Assembly (NCBI GenBank): GCA_021030915.1
Contig: JAGEMR010000013.1
Span: forward strand, 248,001-312,000
DNA length: 64,000 nucleotides
Direction: 5' to 3'
Source: Astrothelium macrocarpum
Lineage: Eukaryota > Ascomycota > Dothideomycetes > Trypetheliales > Trypetheliaceae
Both the position numbers and the translations under genes were made by a program. Under the pieces are notes generated by a model, which was not told the origin of the DNA, did no database searches, and was given only the letters and a program-made list of their open reading frames with translations. This document shows, in pieces, positions 23,228 to 33,050 of the stretch (within the stretch, counting starts at the first letter, position 1; each line of letters opens with the position of its first letter).

Positions 23228-25030
23228 GCCATGAAGTTGCTCTCAAAATTGTACTCAATCAAAGAGGAATGAATAACATACATAACTAGATGTTTCATCT
23301 CGTAATTGTACAAGGAAAATAACAAGCACTTCTCCTGTCGGCCAAAGTTGGTGTGCACCAAGTTATGATGTGTTTAGCTAATTTTTTGCACACGATGCGG
23401 TGAATCCCGAGTCCGTCTTACAACTCTCCGTGACAAGTGAAGAGATACACCTCTGAGCCTTTGCACAATAGCAACGTAAGTGATTTCGCCAATGGGACGA
23501 GTACTGTGCAGTAATCTACAACATCTGATGACCAAGTTCCGCCGCAGTCGGAGGTCACACCCTCGTAATCTTCAATGCCCAGGATCCGGTAAATTCATGG
23601 CCGTTTATAGTTCCATAACGCTGGCCGTAGCGACGTCACGATTGTGAACGGGGACCAGATAGTAAGCGCATTCTCAGACTAGGATTCTACAAGCAATTAC
23701 CCATTCACTCTCTGTCGCGACGGTACCGGAATAAGCGTCAACGCAGGTCCAAAATTGAATGCCGCACCAGATGAATAGGTCCTCCTAGAAATTATGGTAG
23801 TCCAAGATCCTGGTCGTGCGTACTCGGGCGTCGTAGATTTTCACTCGGCGCCGAGGTCGTTCCACAATTATTATGGGACTGGCTTTTGCACTGGATGTAC
23901 CCGTCCGCAAAGACGTCCTTGGTATGAGATGCTTCAGCGAAATCATCGCAACTACCTTATTCTAACGAGGATAGATGATTAGTAAAATATTCCATCGGCT
24001 TGCCGGGTCCGCATGGCTTCTGTCATGATTTGCTCGAAGATGCAACTCCGGAATATTGGGATATCGAAAGACAAGAAGTTGCTATAGATACCATTAAACC
24101 TATCCTTTCTGGCACTCCGATTCGCGTGGAACCGGAGAAACCAGCTGCATATCAATGCGGAGCGTGAGAGCGAAATATGTTGACAGAGAAGACGTTAGCT
24201 GCACATGTCAGATCAGGGGTATTCCAACAATTCCCGCTTGACGATGAGTCGCTCCGGCCATTGTGCTGTCAGTCGTACGGCAGCTATGAGGCCTTGACGG
24301 CCACCTCAGGTGGTACCCAATGTTGCGCGCCATTATCAACTTGGTACGTCAGTTTGGACTGCGATAATGGTGTCTTGATGCCGCTCCAACGACCGAATCC
24401 CACGCTGATTCGGATTCTTGATCATGCGGGCTAGTCCAAGCACCGTACCGCAGTGGCTGGGTGCTGTCGCAAATCACTACGTAGAAAAAAGAAAAGAAAA
24501 TGAAAGACGCTAAAATTTGAGGTGGGATGAATTGTTGTTCGAGGGGACGCCGGACTGGCCAACGAGTGTGTAACTGGGGCTGAATTCTCCCCCTGCTGCT
24601 AATGGCGCTTTGGGGGCCGATTAGGTTAACGTTGTTGCATCATCGCGTGAGAAACTCAGTTGTATCAGGAAACTTCAAAGTTCAAAGATCATCATACAAG
24701 CAGGATCGAGAGCTGTTGAAGAATAATACCTGTTACTATGAAGCTGAGATAGACGATACCGTAATCTCTACAACCTTTTCTTGGGCAAAGTAGGTATGTT
24801 GATGCCTTTTCCCCCAAGTCGCAAAGGTTTGGTGGTTACCTGGATACTTACGTTGACTCTGCCATGAATCAGGTTCAGTAATCACCTTTCGTCTGGCATC
24901 GTAGGTCCTACAACGTAAAGTCTGTAAGGTGCACCGACTGTTACGGAAATCCCCAGTAAAGTGGGAGCTTTCCGCGAAATTCCACAGACTCCTCTCCAAG
25001 ACCTGATCAACGACATCCCTCGTACACTTC
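23228..25030. other. gene-poor stretch with possible decayed coding remnants
   Basis: Between 23480 and 24440 several short plus-strand frames look protein-like (for example HNYYGTGFC within 23794..23982, PILSGTPIRVEPEKPAAYQC near 24090-24160, and PLQRPNPTLIRILDHAG near 24380-24430). They are cut by many stops and frame changes, and no splice scheme joins them. I do not recognise the family. The last 500 bases are the upstream region of the ankyrin gene. Confidence 0.25.
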
Positions 25031-27583
25031 ATGTTGGATCCGGTGACTGCGATCGGTTTAGCGACAAACGTCGCGGATCTAGTCGAACTCTCCTGGAAGA
25101 TTGTGTCTAAGAGTCATGAAATTTATAAAAATGGTGCCCTACCAGAACAAAGGGACACAAAGACGGTGACTGTTGACCTTCAGAACGTGAACAACAAGCT
25201 GTTGGGGTTTTTACATCAAGCCGAAAAGGAAGGGGAAATGACTGATGATGACGAAGCACTTCGTCGGTTGTGCGAGTCTTCAAACAAGATTGCTACCGAA
25301 CTGGTAAGACGACTGAAAAGCGTCGATCCTGGTGACGAGTACAGAAGCTGGAAAAGTATTCGACATGCTCTCAAATCTGTCTGGATTAAAAGCGAACTGG
25401 ATGAGACTTCCGCGAGGCTACAGGCCTATCGATCGCAGCTAAATACACGTATTTTAGTGTCATTACATGAGAAGATTGATCGATTGGGTGGGAACACCGA
25501 AAATATTGCGGCTGGCATCGGCGAGAATCGAGCGCTTTTCAATGCTATTCAAGAGATACAAACGCAATATCTCACAAAGTTGATCACCTCTCAGCACGAA
25601 AAGACGAGAGGATTGCTCAACGAATTGGGAACACTAAATTCGGCGCCTCCTCCATATACAACACCATCATCAGACAAAGATTTACAATCTAAAGAACCTG
25701 ATCGTCACCTTGCAATCTTGGATGCGGTAGGCGAGAGAAGTATTCCGAGGTTACGCCGCATCTTGCGAGAAGACCCCTCGGCAATCTTCGCGTCCAATAA
25801 TGACGGCCAAACTGCACTGCATCTTGCAGCTGGTTTGGGCGATGCAGATTTGGTTGCTTATCTTATTCGCAACGGGGCACGGATCAATCCGGACGACGAT
25901 GAGGGCAAGATTCCACTTCACTATGGTGTTCAATCTGGGTCTCATGCCATCGTACGAGCCTTGCTTGCTAAAGGCGGTGACGCGCTAGCAAAAGACGCTC
26001 AAGGTCACACGCCTCGCGATTTGTGCGATCCCTCATCTCTCCTACATTGGACACTTACCCACGGTGTGAATCTCGAAAATAGAAATGAAAAAGGATACAC
26101 AGCACTCTATCAATTTACTGAGCAAGGCGATTACAATGCTGTCCGTATGTTACTTGACGAAAACGTTAATATTGAAACCATTGGCCGAGCAGATCGAACA
26201 CCGCTGTTGGAGGCTACTGAACAAGGTCATACCGAGATCGTCGAACTTTTGCTGTCAAAGAGTGCCAATGTGCACACATTAGACGGAAAGAAAGGAACTG
26301 CACTTGTAGCCGCCGGCTGGCATGGCCGTACACGCATAAGTGAGTTGCTTCTAGATTATGGAGCTGACATTAACGCTGCCAATCAACACGGATTCACAGC
26401 TCTGCATGAATGCTGTGATCACCGCCGTATCGAGACGGGCCTTATGCTTTTACGGCGAGGGGCTCGAACTGAGATTTACCATGTCTATGGCTGGGCGCCA
26501 TTACACCAGGCTGCTTTGCACGGCCATCACACACTGGTCGAGGCCATTCTCGATCATGGTTGCGACGTTGACTTGGTCAATACAGGATCTCACCTGACAG
26601 CTCTTGCATATGCATGCAAGCAGGGGCACACGGAGACGGTAGACTTATTACTGAAGCGTGGTGCCAAGATCGAGAAGAAAGCAGGGGATGACGGCAAGAC
26701 AGCTCTTATAATGGCGGCTGAACAAGGACATACACGTGTCGTAGAGCTAGTGCTTGATCATGGCACCAATGTCAACATTGAAGATGCCGACAATGAGGGA
26801 AGAACGGCCCTTTTCTGGGCTGTGCTTGGTAGACGGGCGAATACGGCTCAACTACTTATTGATCGTGGTGCAAATTGTGAGGCTCGGGATGCTCACAAGT
26901 TCACATCGCTAATCAGAGCCTGTCAACTTGTTTTCCCCGAGATGGCCAAGCTTCTGATTAATGCCGGCGCCAATGTACATGCTTTTAACGAAGGTTTCTG
27001 GTTTCCCTTGCACGAAGTCAGTTCGCGTGGAGATGTTCCAACGGTCAACTTGCTGCTGGAGCAAGGGGCTGATCCCAATAGTCGTAACGATCGGGGCTAC
27101 ACACCACTTAATCTCGCAGCACAAGGACGTCACCATGCCGTTGTACGCGCGCTTTTGGAAAGCAAACGTGCCCAGGTTAATGCTCAGAACCGAGATGGCT
27201 GGACCTCTCTAGCAGAGGCAGCCCACCATAGACAACCTGAAATTGCACAAAGTCTACTGGAATACGGAGCCAGCGTCAACATCCCTGATAATAATAAATA
27301 CACACCTCTCTTACGGGCTGCTCAGAGTGGTTCCCTTTCCACCGTTACGCTTCTTTTGGATAAAGGGAAAGCTGATATTAATGTTGTAAATAAAGATGGA
27401 TGGGGCGCACTTGCAGAGGCAGCCTGGCATGGCTTTATTGATATATTGCAAGCATTACTTGATCGAGGTATTAAACGGGACATACGTAACCACAAAGGCC
27501 AATCACCTCGAGACCTGGCTTTGATCAAACAGCATTGGCAAGTCCTGGTCCTGTTAGATAATCAGGTAAATAAAAGAACATAG
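25031..27583 (+). CDS. ankyrin-repeat protein with NLR-type N-terminal domain
   Basis: Single-exon frame of 850 residues. Residues 1-~200 (MLDPVTAIGLATNVADLVEL, SWKIVSKSHEIYKNGA, then long helices) are the N-terminal domain commonly found in front of NACHT NTPases in fungal NLR-like receptors (SesA/NACHT_N type). After a short Pro/Ser linker there are about 16-17 ankyrin repeats from residue ~240 to the end, with regular TALHLAAGLGDADLVAYLI-type units. No Walker A or NACHT region lies between them, so the architecture is effector-like domain plus sensor repeats only. Fungal relatives with an NTPase act in heterokaryon incompatibility and innate-type recognition. Here the role is unknown. The regular repeats at DNA level could allow unequal recombination. 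Confidence 0.85.
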   Translation: MLDPVTAIGLATNVADLVELSWKIVSKSHEIYKNGALPEQRDTKTVTVDLQNVNNKLLGFLHQAEKEGEMTDDDEALRRLCESSNKIATELVRRLKSVDPGDEYRSWKSIRHALKSVWIKSELDETSARLQAYRSQLNTRILVSLHEKIDRLGGNTENIAAGIGENRALFNAIQEIQTQYLTKLITSQHEKTRGLLNELGTLNSAPPPYTTPSSDKDLQSKEPDRHLAILDAVGERSIPRLRRILREDPSAIFASNNDGQTALHLAAGLGDADLVAYLIRNGARINPDDDEGKIPLHYGVQSGSHAIVRALLAKGGDALAKDAQGHTPRDLCDPSSLLHWTLTHGVNLENRNEKGYTALYQFTEQGDYNAVRMLLDENVNIETIGRADRTPLLEATEQGHTEIVELLLSKSANVHTLDGKKGTALVAAGWHGRTRISELLLDYGADINAANQHGFTALHECCDHRRIETGLMLLRRGARTEIYHVYGWAPLHQAALHGHHTLVEAILDHGCDVDLVNTGSHLTALAYACKQGHTETVDLLLKRGAKIEKKAGDDGKTALIMAAEQGHTRVVELVLDHGTNVNIEDADNEGRTALFWAVLGRRANTAQLLIDRGANCEARDAHKFTSLIRACQLVFPEMAKLLINAGANVHAFNEGFWFPLHEVSSRGDVPTVNLLLEQGADPNSRNDRGYTPLNLAAQGRHHAVVRALLESKRAQVNAQNRDGWTSLAEAAHHRQPEIAQSLLEYGASVNIPDNNKYTPLLRAAQSGSLSTVTLLLDKGKADINVVNKDGWGALAEAAWHGFIDILQALLDRGIKRDIRNHKGQSPRDLALIKQHWQVLVLLDNQVNKRT

Positions 27584-28287
27584 CTGCGGACTGCTGCATT
27601 GAATAATGTAAAATACTACAGAGGTTAAATGTTCCCTTACATAAAAAGCCTGAAAAAAACATTACCATTGAATGCGATTACTATTTCAGCACGCAGGGTC
27701 GTGTAATATCGCTGAGTATATAGCTTGACATTCGTGGTGGAGTACAAAATGTTATCTGCGATCGCTGGAGAAGAAATTCGCTGCACGCTTTGTTGGGAGG
27801 TCCTCAACAATAGTAATCGAAAAATTCCAAGGTGCATTTTTCCACCAGATCTCTATGAGCTGATTACGTTTTGTAATTACTTCAAACGGAATGGGGTCCC
27901 TCCAACGAGACGTACAGCGAATTGTGTCTGTCGCGTTCGCGGGTGATATTTCTTGTCGTAATTTCGACGTGATGCCGCTTTGTCCATCGCGTCGGACCAA
28001 AGACGTGAACTGGGTGGACTTTGCTAAGTTCTGCCACTAATTTTATGGTGGATAACGTTAACCTACATGAAACGCTTGCCAAGGATTCGCACGTCATGTC
28101 GATAGTACGTCTTTGGGCAGCATGATCAGATATTATCGTCGAAGCGTCGGACGCAGACGATTTATAATGTAGAAACCAAGAATTTTATGGTTCATCTTAT
28201 GAGATGGTGTGCAGAAGTCTGGAACCACGAATCGACCTTGTGCAACGGTTCCAGATGCCTCGCTGATAAGCCAGTAGCATTGGAGCA
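27584..28287. other. intergenic region, no gene seen
   Basis: Sequence between the 3' ends of the ankyrin gene and of PBA3 (convergent). Small frames only, nothing recognisable. Confidence 0.45.
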
Positions 28288-28803
28288 TCACAAGCATCTC
28301 AGAACAAGCTCTACAGTATCCATGAAGGTAGCGGAAGCTGTGTCGACCTTTTCCAGTCCGAGGCCGACAACCAGAAGCCTTCTCTCGTCTGGATCTTTTG
28401 TAGCTATAGCACTTGCTATCTGAGTTGCATAAAGTTGCCCTACTGTATCTCTTTCAGGCACGGTGCCTCCTAATACCGTAGTGGCTGTCAAATGTGTCAT
28501 GGGCAGAAGATCTGTGTTTTCGCCATTGACGCCACCAGATTCAGAGAGATGCAATGCTGAAGCATCAGGAGCCGCCGAATCGAGAGGGACATGGACCTAG
28601 AACGCGGGACGGAATTTAGCAAGAAAAATATGTCGACGAGCTTGAAGAGCATGCCTTACCCATTGAGCAAGACGGCCACCTTGGGAAATTGTGATGAGAA
28701 TCTTGTCCGTAAAAGAAACTGACATGACTTCGGTATGAATGCCGTTGACTTCACCCGCGGCCGCCTTAGTACGAGCTGGAAAAGGCTCTGCGACCAAGTC
28801 CAT
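28288..28803 (-). CDS. proteasome assembly chaperone 3 (PAC3/Poc3-like)
   Basis: Exons 28660..28803 and 28288..28596 with a 63-bp intron (GTAAGG...TTCTAG); 453 nt, 150 residues. I start at the ATG at 28803; the open frame continues upstream but only with a TTG at 28836. Features fitting the family are the strand SVSFTDKILITISQGGRLAQ, a central LLPMTHLTATTVLGG, and a C-terminal helix-strand-helix LYATQIASAIATKDPDERRLLVVGLGLEK. The yeast homologue (Irc25/Poc3) pairs with Poc4 to guide assembly of the 20S proteasome alpha ring in the cytosol. The gene is divergent to ECM16, with only 138 bp between start codons. Confidence 0.82.
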
Positions 28804-28941
28804 TTTTGGATCCGGCTTGATCTGTGTGGTAGCCAAGAGAGTGTTTTTGGTTTCGAGGTCACAGGGGACTGGGCGGAATTAACTCCGTTGAAGTTTTGAA
28901 CTCTCGGACGATTTCTTCTCCCGCATATCCCCACATCCGCA
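28804..28941. promoter_or_regulatory. compact bidirectional promoter PBA3-like / ECM16
   Basis: Only 138 bp separate the two start codons, so both genes must be driven from a shared or overlapping core promoter. It contains AGGTCACAGGGG and a GGACTGGGCGG segment. I see no TATA box and no proteasome-type GGTGGCAAA element. Confidence 0.6.
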
Positions 28942-31900
28942 ATGAAGTTTATCCCTCGACAGCGCAAACACAAAGTTCTTCAGCGACAAAAGCAACATGA
29001 ACCTACCACTACCAGTGATGCGAACGCAATCGAAATCGTGCCAGAATCTAAAGATGATCGCCAAAAGCGACGCCTGCAGTTACAGGAAGAGCTTCGTACT
29101 CAACAACCACAATCCAAAATATCGGCAAATAAGCAAAAACGGCTGAACAAATATATTGACACCAAATTAAGAAAGGAACAAAACCTAGACCTCATCAAAA
29201 AGCTCACTACGCAAAAGGTAGACACGACTTTATTCCAAAGCTCTAAGAAGCTAGGGCGAGTTACTGAATCGAAACGCGAAGCACTATCGCGTGCTCTGAG
29301 AGAGCGCAATGCTGGCATTGATGTAGCAAATAACAATCTAATTATCTATGAAGATTCCAAGGATGCCCATGAAGAAGATGGCTCAGTCGCTTCTTCCGAG
29401 GAGAAATATTATGATACTCTCGTGCCGACGATCGTGCCGCCTACTTCTCCAAAGCCGACTCCTTCCTCAACTACAAATGGATCCGCGTTTGGGAGCGGCT
29501 TGAAGCGACCATTGGAAGTCGATGCTACGGGGCAACCAATCATCAAAAGAAGAAGACGGACCAAACTAGCATCAGCAGTGACCAAAATTGAGCCAGAGGA
29601 TGAATGGGAAGGCTTTAGTGAGAATGGACAAGCCGCTTCGGCAGACGAGGCGCAAGAGAAAGACACGGGAAATTTTGTGGATGATTTCAATGATTTCAAT
29701 GACGCTACATCGAGCTCTGAACATTCTATAGAGGAGGACGAGAGCGATGAGTCCTTGTCAAACGTTTCGGACTCCGAAGCTTCATCAGACCAGTCAAGTC
29801 TGGACCTTGATGATGAATCCAAGGAAAGAGACAAGGCGAGAAAGGAGCGATCATCTGCTTTCAAGGCTTGGGCAACTAAGCAACGAAACGACATGCTTGG
29901 TTTTCAGCCCTCACTAGCAATACAGGATACAGTATCTACGGATTCTAAGCCTGTAAGGTTTGAGCCGCGACCTGCAGAAGTCGACCCATTACCCCCAGAG
30001 TTGGAGATTAAGATGACGAACAATGGGGCCAGACGTGTTCACAGTGTGCAAGTATCTCGTCCGTTAGAAATTCAAGAAGCGCGCATGGCCCTTCCTGTCG
30101 TCACTGAGGAGCAGAAAATTATGGAGGCAATTCACAACAATGACGTGGTTGTCATCTGGGGTGCAACAGGGAGTGGTAAAACAACTCAAGTCCCACAATT
30201 CCTCTTTGAAGCCGGCTATGGTGATCCGAGTGGTCCAGCTCCTGGTAAGATTGGCGTCACCCAACCGAGACGAGTTGCAGCTGTGAGCATGTCAAAGCGT
30301 GTTGGTGACGAGCTTTGTGGTTTTAAGGACAGAGTCTCTTATCAGATACGCTTTGATAGTTCAGTCAGCGCCAAGACCGCAATCAAGTTCATGACTGACG
30401 GAGTGTTACTGCGTGAAATCGCCAATGACTTTGCATTGACGAAGTACTCTGCAATCATTATCGATGAAGCGCACGAAAGGAGTGTGAATACAGATATCTT
30501 GATTGGGATGATGAGCCGAATCGTGGACCTTCGCTCTACCATGGCAAAGGAAGATTCTAAATATAGGCCTCTGAAGTTAATCATCATGTCTGCCACGCTT
30601 CGAATCTCGGATTTTACAGAAAATCGAGCTCTCTTTCGAAATGAAGCACCACCATTGGTACAGGCAGAAGGCCGACAGTATCCAGTCACAATCCATTTTG
30701 CGCGCAGAACGCATCGAGACTATGTTTCCGAGGCATTTCATAAAATAAGTAAAGGCCATAAGAAATTACCGCCTGGTGGCATGCTTGTCTTTCTGACGGG
30801 ACTGAACGAAATCACGGATTTATCCAGACGATTGAAAAAAGCATTCCGATCATCAAACGAGCGCGAAGTGAAAGGACCAGAGGTTCATGTGTCTGCAGCT
30901 GAAGTGTCCATTGAGACAGAAGATCTGGATCTTGGAGATTGCCGAGACAAAAGTTTGGATAATGATGCATCGGACGATGGACTGGACTCTATTCGTATAG
31001 ACGAAGATGAAGACGATCAGGACTTTGAAATTGGCGACACTGCTGACGGCATACAAAAAGTCCACATCCTTCCCTTGTATTCTCAGCTACCTACAAGCCA
31101 GCAACTGCAAGTTTTTGAACCCCCTCCTGATGGATCTCGACTTATCGTACTTGCCACTAATGTGGCTGAGACTAGCTTGACAATTCCTGGGATTCGCTAT
31201 GTCTTTGATTGCGGTAGATCAAAGGAAAAGAAATACAATGAGGTCACTGGTGTGCAAAGCTTTGAAATAGATTGGATCAGCAAAGCCAGTGCAAGTCAAA
31301 GAGCTGGAAGAGCTGGTCGTACCGGACCCGGCCATTGTTATCGATTATATTCCTCTGCTGTCTATGAGCGTGATTTTGCGGAGTTTGCCGCTCCAGAGCT
31401 ATTGAGAGCTCCAATAGAAGGCATTGTCCTACGACTCAAGAGCATGGATCTTCAGCACATTGTCAACTTTCCCTTTCCAACACCTCCCGATCGCTCAAGT
31501 CTTGCCAAAGCAGAGAAGCTTTTGACATATCTTGGTGCAATATCAGATCAAGGCAAAATAACTGCGACAGGCAGAGAGTTGTCTTTGTATCCTTTAAACC
31601 CGCGCTTCTCTCGCATGCTCGTCCTCGGACAATCTTATGGAATAGCAGCGTATACTGTCGCACTCGTCGCTGCGCTCGCTGTTCCAGACATTTTCATTCC
31701 CGAGAACCACATTTCTCTCCCCAATGCCACTACATTGCCGTCCCAAAATTCCAATGGTGAAGAATTACCGAGTAGTGACAGCGAAGCAGTAGAAGATCAC
31801 GTCCGCACCGAACTGGACAACCAAGCCACCGAAGCCCAAGCGACTCGTCGCAAAGCCTACAACACTGCCCACGCGACTCTTGCTCAACACAGCACCACCT

Positions 31901-32703
31901 CCGACGCCATCAAACTCCTTACCACCATCTGCGCCTACGCCTACACCCCACCTTCCTCCCGCACCGAATTCTGCACCACCCACTTCCTCCGCGAAAAGGG
32001 TCTTCAAGAAGCCTCGCAACTCCGCCAACAACTCCACAACCTCGTCGCCACCAACAAGCCGGTCCTGGGCCTAGGCAAATTCGAAGAAAAGCTCCCACAG
32101 CCAAAACCCAAAGACCTCGACCTCCTCAAACAGATCACCGCCGCAGGCTTCATCGACCAAGTCGCTATCCGCGCCGATCTCTGTCACGATTCCCCCGCAA
32201 CGCTAAGCCGAAAGCCCAAACGCGCGTCAGACGTGCCGTACGTGACGCTCTTTCCTTCATACGACGTCTCCTCTTCCTCCTCCACTACCCCGACAGACGA
32301 AGCGATAACCAAGTTCGTATACATCCACCCATCCTCGGTCCTCGCCCACCGCTCCCCGAAATCCCTTCCGGACTACGTCGTCTACGCCACCATCCAGCGT
32401 AGCGCCTCCTCTGCCGATGTAGCGGGGAAGCCAGCGGGGAAGGTGCGCATGCATCCGCTGACGGAGGTGAGCGCGCGGCAGTTGGTGGTGTTGGCAAGGG
32501 GGACGCCGTTGTTGGAATGGGGGAAGCCCGTGGGAAGGGTGGATGTGTTGGAGCGGGAGGGAGGGATGGAGAGGAGGGAGTGTACGGTTGTGCCGAGGTT
32601 GGTGGGGAGGAAAGGTGGGATGGGGTGGGGATTGGGTGGGACCAGGGTGGTGCAGAGGAAGGAGGGGGAAAGGGGATGGGTTGTTGAGAGGGTTGTTGGT
32701 TGA
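28942..32703 (+). CDS. ECM16: DEAH-box RNA helicase ECM16/Dhr1 (DHX37 family)
   Basis: Uninterrupted frame of 1253 residues. It begins MKFIPRQRKHKVLQRQKQ and has a basic then acidic N-terminal extension of about 390 residues, as in DHX37/Dhr1. The helicase core shows motif I GATGSGKTTQVPQF (about residue 408), TQPRRVAA, DEAH box IIIDEAHERS (about 508), SAT motif IMSATLR, then NVAETSLTIPGIRYV and QRAGRAGRTGPGHCYRL, followed by winged-helix/ratchet and OB-like regions. Dhr1 unwinds the U3 snoRNA-18S pre-rRNA duplex in the nucleolar small-subunit processome. An acidic insertion (around residues 640-690) interrupts the second RecA domain, as is usual here. The 3' end lies in a GC-rich island that turns from C-rich to G-rich near 32420. 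Confidence 0.95.
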   Translation: MKFIPRQRKHKVLQRQKQHEPTTTSDANAIEIVPESKDDRQKRRLQLQEELRTQQPQSKISANKQKRLNKYIDTKLRKEQNLDLIKKLTTQKVDTTLFQSSKKLGRVTESKREALSRALRERNAGIDVANNNLIIYEDSKDAHEEDGSVASSEEKYYDTLVPTIVPPTSPKPTPSSTTNGSAFGSGLKRPLEVDATGQPIIKRRRRTKLASAVTKIEPEDEWEGFSENGQAASADEAQEKDTGNFVDDFNDFNDATSSSEHSIEEDESDESLSNVSDSEASSDQSSLDLDDESKERDKARKERSSAFKAWATKQRNDMLGFQPSLAIQDTVSTDSKPVRFEPRPAEVDPLPPELEIKMTNNGARRVHSVQVSRPLEIQEARMALPVVTEEQKIMEAIHNNDVVVIWGATGSGKTTQVPQFLFEAGYGDPSGPAPGKIGVTQPRRVAAVSMSKRVGDELCGFKDRVSYQIRFDSSVSAKTAIKFMTDGVLLREIANDFALTKYSAIIIDEAHERSVNTDILIGMMSRIVDLRSTMAKEDSKYRPLKLIIMSATLRISDFTENRALFRNEAPPLVQAEGRQYPVTIHFARRTHRDYVSEAFHKISKGHKKLPPGGMLVFLTGLNEITDLSRRLKKAFRSSNEREVKGPEVHVSAAEVSIETEDLDLGDCRDKSLDNDASDDGLDSIRIDEDEDDQDFEIGDTADGIQKVHILPLYSQLPTSQQLQVFEPPPDGSRLIVLATNVAETSLTIPGIRYVFDCGRSKEKKYNEVTGVQSFEIDWISKASASQRAGRAGRTGPGHCYRLYSSAVYERDFAEFAAPELLRAPIEGIVLRLKSMDLQHIVNFPFPTPPDRSSLAKAEKLLTYLGAISDQGKITATGRELSLYPLNPRFSRMLVLGQSYGIAAYTVALVAALAVPDIFIPENHISLPNATTLPSQNSNGEELPSSDSEAVEDHVRTELDNQATEAQATRRKAYNTAHATLAQHSTTSDAIKLLTTICAYAYTPPSSRTEFCTTHFLREKGLQEASQLRQQLHNLVATNKPVLGLGKFEEKLPQPKPKDLDLLKQITAAGFIDQVAIRADLCHDSPATLSRKPKRASDVPYVTLFPSYDVSSSSSTTPTDEAITKFVYIHPSSVLAHRSPKSLPDYVVYATIQRSASSADVAGKPAGKVRMHPLTEVSARQLVVLARGTPLLEWGKPVGRVDVLEREGGMERRECTVVPRLVGRKGGMGWGLGGTRVVQRKEGERGWVVERVVG

Positions 32704-33050
32704 TGGTGGAGGTTGGTATATGTCAAAATGTCACAAACCGCAAGAGAAGTAATTCACGATCATATTTGCCGGGGACACCCTAAACCATAATAGGCATAAC
32801 AATCTTGGGGCTTGGGCATTTGTATGTATGTGAAGTCCAAATTAATGAGTACGCTATGCTATGAATTTATCGTTCGAGAAAGAACCATATGGCTTGATTT
32901 GGTTTGTTTGATATGAAACGCCTCGAATGCAAGTAGATGTCAAGATATTAAGTTCATCCCATCCAATGCAATATCTTGAGCCATGCCGATGGTTCATTCC
33001 CTCGTAAGGTCGTGTAAATGGGTATTATCATTAAAACCACCTCCACATCA
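32704..33050. other. convergent 3' intergenic region ECM16/ITT1
   Basis: 347 bp of ordinary AT-richer DNA between two convergent genes and between two GC-rich skew-flip islands. Presumed 3' UTRs and polyadenylation sites of both genes; no separate gene seen. Confidence 0.5.
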
